The notes under the pieces were generated by a model, which was not told where the DNA came from, searched no databases, and was given only the letters and a program-made list of their open reading frames with translations. From M3007 sp046299435 (GTDB taxonomy: Bacteria > Bacteroidota > Bacteroidia > Chitinophagales > Saprospiraceae): DNA of 7,573 nt. This document shows, in pieces, positions 4,715 through 7,573 of this stretch; positions within the stretch are counted from its first letter, which is position 1, and every line of letters begins with the position of its first letter. The stretch spans positions 1 through 7,573 of the forward strand of contig JBKBIC010000228.1 in NCBI GenBank assembly GCA_046299435.1, given 5' to 3'. A program made the translations under genes and the position numbers.

Positions 4715-7573
4715 GATTGGTACGTGGCAACGACTGGCAACAACGCCAATGCCGGCAACATGGCCAATCCGTTCCTGACCATTGCTCATGCTGTGACGAC
4801 GGCCAGCAACGGCGACAACATCTACGTCGCCGCAGGCACCTACAACGAGCAAATTTCTGTCAGCAAACAACTGACCTTCCTCGGCCCGAACGCCGGCAAC
4901 AGCGCGCAAGGCTCGACCAACCGCGCCAGCCGCGCCCCAGAGGCCGTGCTACAAAACTTCATCCTGAACGCTGCTTGCACGCTGGATGGGTTCTCGTTTG
5001 AAGGCTCCAACTCGTACAACGGCGAGGTGGCACAGCTGCAGATTTTTGTGCCGAACTGCACCGTCAAAAACACCATTTTCAACGGCAAGATTGACAACCC
5101 CTTCCAAGTCTCCGGCCAATACTCGCTCGGCATTTTGCTGGGCTACAACACCAACACGGGCGGCCTTATGGTGGACGGTTGCTATTTCGTGCGCTTCCGC
5201 ACGGGCGTTTTTGCAAACCCCTGCGACCCATCTGCCACGCTGACTTTCCAGAACAGCGAGTTCTCGTCGCGCACGGGCATCAATTTCGATTTGGGCTGGA
5301 CGAAGATTTTGGCCAACATCTCGAACAACCTTTTCCAAGTCTCCACTGCCGACGGCAACCCCTACGGCCCGGTGACGGCCCTCAACTTTGGGGAAGTGAC
5401 CGCCAATTCGGTGCTTTCCATTGACGGGAACACTTGGGAAACCACTTTCGTGGGCATTGATTTCAAGGCCATCAAAACCGGGACGACGAGCGTTTCCGTC
5501 ACGAACAACACCTTCAAAGACTACCTGATGGTGCCCAGCACGGGCATCTTCATCGTCGCCGAAACGGGGACAGGCGCAAGCATCAGCAACAACTTTTTCA
5601 CCTGCACAAAAGGCGTTCAGAACAAAGCGGGCAGTGTCTCCGACGGCAACTCTATCACGAACAACTCGTTCACGGTAGCCGGAGCGACGGCCATCGAAAA
5701 CCTCGGCACGGGCACTTTGCCTGCCGAGTGCAACTGGTTTGGCGTGACGAATTCAGCGGCCATCTTGGCCCAGTTGATTGGTTCTGTGGATTTTTCCCCA
5801 TTCCTCTTGAACGGTACGGATGACGATTTGGGCACTGCCGGTTTTCAGCCTGCCTCCTCTTGCGCCGGCCCCGACGGCGTGCCGCCGACGGCCCTCTGCC
5901 AAAACGCGGCTGTCGTTTTGGACGACTCCGGCAATGCAACGCTTGATGTTTCAATGATTGACAACGGCTCATCCGACAACCTGACGGCGACGGCCAACCT
6001 CGTTTTCGCCCTCAGCCAAAGCGCGTTTGTGTGCGCCGACGAAGGCGACCAAAGCGTCACCCTCACCGTCACCGACGAAGAGGGCAACACGGCTGATTGC
6101 ATGGCAACCGTCACCGTGCTCGATGTGCTGTACTATTCTGAATCGCCCGGCCTCCGCACGGCCATCGGAGGATTGGCGCAGGACAAATTGGGCTGGGGAC
6201 TTGACCTTGACGGCGGCGTAGCCATCGCTGGTGCGCCCGACGACAAAGTCGGCACCCAGAACAAGCAAGGCTCGGCTTTCGTGTACCTCAAAGACCTCCC
6301 CACCGCGAACAACTGGGGAGCCTTGAAGCAAATCAAAGCCTCCGACGGCCTGGCGGTCGAATACTTCGGCAACGCAGTTTCAATTGACGGCTCCACTGCA
6401 ATCGTGGGCGCATACGGCGACAACCTCGGTGCGCTGACCGACTGCGGCTCGGCCTTCATTTTTGAGCAAAACCTCGGTGGGCCGAACAACTGGGGCGAGC
6501 GCAAACGCATCTCGGCATCCGATGCCTCCAGCTATGCCTATTTCGCCAACGCCGTTTCGCTCGAAAATGGCCGTGCTATCGTCGGCGCGAGCAAGCACAA
6601 GGAAGGCTTGGCCAATGCACGCGGCGCGGTGTACATTTTTGAAAAAGACAATCCCGTTGCTAACAACTGGGGCCAAACCCAAAAACTGCTGGCTTCCGAC
6701 GGCGCAGCCAATAACTTCTTTGGTGCATCGGTCGGGCAGGCCGGCAACATCGCGCTGGTCGGCGCGAACGGCAACCTGAGCAATCGGGGCGCGGTATATG
6801 TTTTCGACGGCAACGCAGCATGGGCGCAAACTCAAAAACTGACGGCCTCCGATGCGGCAGTGGGCGACGGCTTCGGCACAAGTCTCGCAATGTCAAGTGG
6901 TTATGCCATCATCGGCACCCCGAACAAGGCCACCTACACGGGTGCGGCTTATGTCTTCAAAAACAACGCAGGCACATGGTCTGAACTGAAAAAACTGACC
7001 GCCTCCGACGGCGCGACCAACGACCGCTTCGGCACAGCCGTGGATTTGGAAGGCGATTATGCTTACATCTCGGCACTGCGCGCCAACGGGACAGCGGGCG
7101 CGGTGTACGTTTTCCACCGCAACGCGGGCGGCCCCGACAACTGGGGCCAAATCGGCAAATACTTCGCGGCAGCGGGCGCGGCGAACGACCAGTTCGGCTA
7201 CTCGGTGGCTGCCAGCGGCGATATGCTGGCCGTCGGTGCTAACCTCTGCGACCTGACCGGCCCGACTCGTGTGGACGCAGGTGCCGTCTATTTTTTCACC
7301 GGCGAAGACTGCCCTGACCTGCCGAAGGCACCGCAAGCGACCTTTGCTGAATCACGCGGCTTGGCCGAAACGCTCTCGGTCAAATGTTCGCCTAACCCTT
7401 TCCGCGACGAACTGGCCATCGAAATCAATGCCACAGGCGCGGCGCGATTGACCGTGACCGATGCCGCAGGCCGCATGATGACCAACTTGGAATTGCCCGC
7501 AGGCTTGGGTCGTTTCACCTTGGAAACCAGTGCGTTCCGCGACGGGATGTACTTCGTGCAAGTTTCCTCGGAG
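4640..7573 (+). CDS. Secreted beta-helix protein with HYR, FG-GAP propeller and T9SS sorting domain, 3'-partial
   Basis: An uninterrupted frame of 978 codons runs from ATG 4640 to the window edge with no stop. The start is well fixed: an in-frame TAA lies at 4622-4624, the next in-frame ATG is 40 codons on, and the first 25 residues form a signal peptide. No Shine-Dalgarno is present; the leader is A/T-rich, as is common in Bacteroidota. Domains: signal peptide (1-25); right-handed parallel beta-helix (about 26-400), opening DWYVATTGNNANAGN and continuing GDNIYVAAGTYNEQISVSKQ, the DUF1565/pectin-lyase-fold signature, then many short N-N-x-F/I-x-N turns; HYR-like domain (415-495); seven FG-GAP-type repeats (508-891); linker; T9SS type A sorting domain (914 onward, about 14 residues short of the paralogue's end). 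No lyase catalytic set was recognised, so binding or carbohydrate processing are both open. It probably has its own promoter, since a terminator separates it from the upstream gene. Confidence 0.93.
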   Translation, partial: MSLKLSPRYLLLCAALCCAARLGAADWYVATTGNNANAGNMANPFLTIAHAVTTASNGDNIYVAAGTYNEQISVSKQLTFLGPNAGNSAQGSTNRASRAPEAVLQNFILNAACTLDGFSFEGSNSYNGEVAQLQIFVPNCTVKNTIFNGKIDNPFQVSGQYSLGILLGYNTNTGGLMVDGCYFVRFRTGVFANPCDPSATLTFQNSEFSSRTGINFDLGWTKILANISNNLFQVSTADGNPYGPVTALNFGEVTANSVLSIDGNTWETTFVGIDFKAIKTGTTSVSVTNNTFKDYLMVPSTGIFIVAETGTGASISNNFFTCTKGVQNKAGSVSDGNSITNNSFTVAGATAIENLGTGTLPAECNWFGVTNSAAILAQLIGSVDFSPFLLNGTDDDLGTAGFQPASSCAGPDGVPPTALCQNAAVVLDDSGNATLDVSMIDNGSSDNLTATANLVFALSQSAFVCADEGDQSVTLTVTDEEGNTADCMATVTVLDVLYYSESPGLRTAIGGLAQDKLGWGLDLDGGVAIAGAPDDKVGTQNKQGSAFVYLKDLPTANNWGALKQIKASDGLAVEYFGNAVSIDGSTAIVGAYGDNLGALTDCGSAFIFEQNLGGPNNWGERKRISASDASSYAYFANAVSLENGRAIVGASKHKEGLANARGAVYIFEKDNPVANNWGQTQKLLASDGAANNFFGASVGQAGNIALVGANGNLSNRGAVYVFDGNAAWAQTQKLTASDAAVGDGFGTSLAMSSGYAIIGTPNKATYTGAAYVFKNNAGTWSELKKLTASDGATNDRFGTAVDLEGDYAYISALRANGTAGAVYVFHRNAGGPDNWGQIGKYFAAAGAANDQFGYSVAASGDMLAVGANLCDLTGPTRVDAGAVYFFTGEDCPDLPKAPQATFAESRGLAETLSVKCSPNPFRDELAIEINATGAARLTVTDAAGRMMTNLELPAGLGRFTLETSAFRDGMYFVQVSSE
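4715..5840 (+). other. Right-handed parallel beta-helix domain
   Basis: After the signal peptide comes YVATTGNNANAGN, PFLTIAHAV, GDNIYVAAGTYNE and LTFLGPNAG, the N-terminal cap typical of DUF1565/pectin-lyase-fold proteins. About ten coils follow with Asn-rich turns, for example CTVKNTIFNG, LTFQNSEFSS, ANISNNLFQV, SVTNNTFKD, ASISNNFFTC and NSITNNSFTV. It closes with ECNWFG, a common end motif of these helices, and then a linker. The domain is unrelated to the N-terminal half of the upstream gene. Confidence 0.85.
5882..6124 (+). other. HYR-like domain of the downstream gene, one conserved Cys missing
   Basis: It encodes PPTALCQNAAVVL to TADCMATVTVLD. The domain aligns with the second HYR of the upstream gene, but the Cys of the DNC turn is Leu (codon 5981-5983, SSDNLTA), leaving three Cys (ALC, FVC, ADC) and so an unpaired one. 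Confidence 0.85.
6161..7312 (+). repeat. Seven FG-GAP-type repeats forming a predicted beta-propeller (downstream gene)
   Basis: Repeat starts are at 6161, 6338, 6515, 6692, 6845, 7001 and 7166. They carry the same ASDgaa...FG...VGA...G-A-x-Y-V-F...NNWGQ pattern as the upstream gene. The order of blade-specific features is preserved, for example NNFFG with VGANGN-x-SNRGA in blade 4, VGDGFG with PNK in blade 5, and NDRFG with RANG-x-AGAVYVFHR in blade 6. Blades 4 and 5 are a few residues shorter than in the upstream gene. Confidence 0.88.
7379..7573 (+). other. T9SS type A sorting domain of the downstream gene, cut by the window edge
   Basis: It encodes VKCSPNPFRDELAIEI, LTVTDAAGRMM and LETSAFRDGMYFVQVSSE, nearly the same as the upstream gene's domain at 3847-4041. 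By comparison about 14 codons, including the stop, are missing on the right. Confidence 0.92.
7521..7573 (+). repeat. 53-base perfect direct repeat, copy 2, ending at the window edge
   Basis: This is the partner of the copy at 3989-4041. The window ends while the match is still perfect, consistent with a contig that stops in a repeated sorting-domain sequence. Confidence 0.95.

Noticed and set aside
4453..5001. GTG-started plus-strand frame spanning the intergenic region and the start of the beta-helix gene
   Set aside because: It overlaps a gene with a signal peptide and clear fold cues in another phase, and its second half is an Arg/Gln-rich shadow. Its first part covers the hairpins, which better explain that stretch.

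Overview
The window looks like a piece of a Bacteroidota genome, most likely a Saprospiria- or Chitinophagia-type environmental lineage. The reasons are two very large secreted mosaic proteins ending in type IX secretion system (T9SS) C-terminal sorting domains, HYR-like, FN3 and CHU_C-type Ig modules, D-x-D-x-D-G metal-binding repeats, and a gene start with an A/T-rich leader and no Shine-Dalgarno sequence. The coding DNA is clearly GC-rich and the single intergenic region is visibly less so. The lineage is inferred from protein style, not from a marker gene.

Layout: (1) 1-4080 (+) is the 3' part of a giant gene whose start lies upstream. In order it encodes tandem Asp-rich metal-binding/MopE-like repeats, an HYR domain, an FN3-like domain, two Ig-like domains, one more metal-binding unit broken by a 10-N assembly gap, a second HYR domain, a seven-repeat FG-GAP-type beta-propeller and a T9SS sorting domain. 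(2) 4081-4639 is a 559-base intergenic region with a strong terminator hairpin just after the first gene, a possible Bacteroidota-type promoter, and several hairpins, one terminator-like and only about 40 bases before the next start. (3) 4640-7573 (+) is a second gene that runs off the right edge without a stop. It has a signal peptide, a right-handed parallel beta-helix domain, then the same HYR / seven-blade propeller / T9SS sorting-domain cassette as the first gene.

The two genes are tandem paralogues over their C-terminal halves and unrelated over their N-terminal halves. Both products should be exported by Sec and then moved across the outer membrane by T9SS, ending up surface-attached or released. 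The varied N-terminal modules (metal-binding repeats in one, a beta-helix in the other) would be the effector or binding parts, and the propeller cassette a shared scaffold. No enzyme active site, mobile element, CRISPR, tRNA or rRNA was recognised. Both window edges and the internal N gap fall in repeated sequence, which suggests a repeat-limited contig; repeat number and the real gene ends should be treated with caution.
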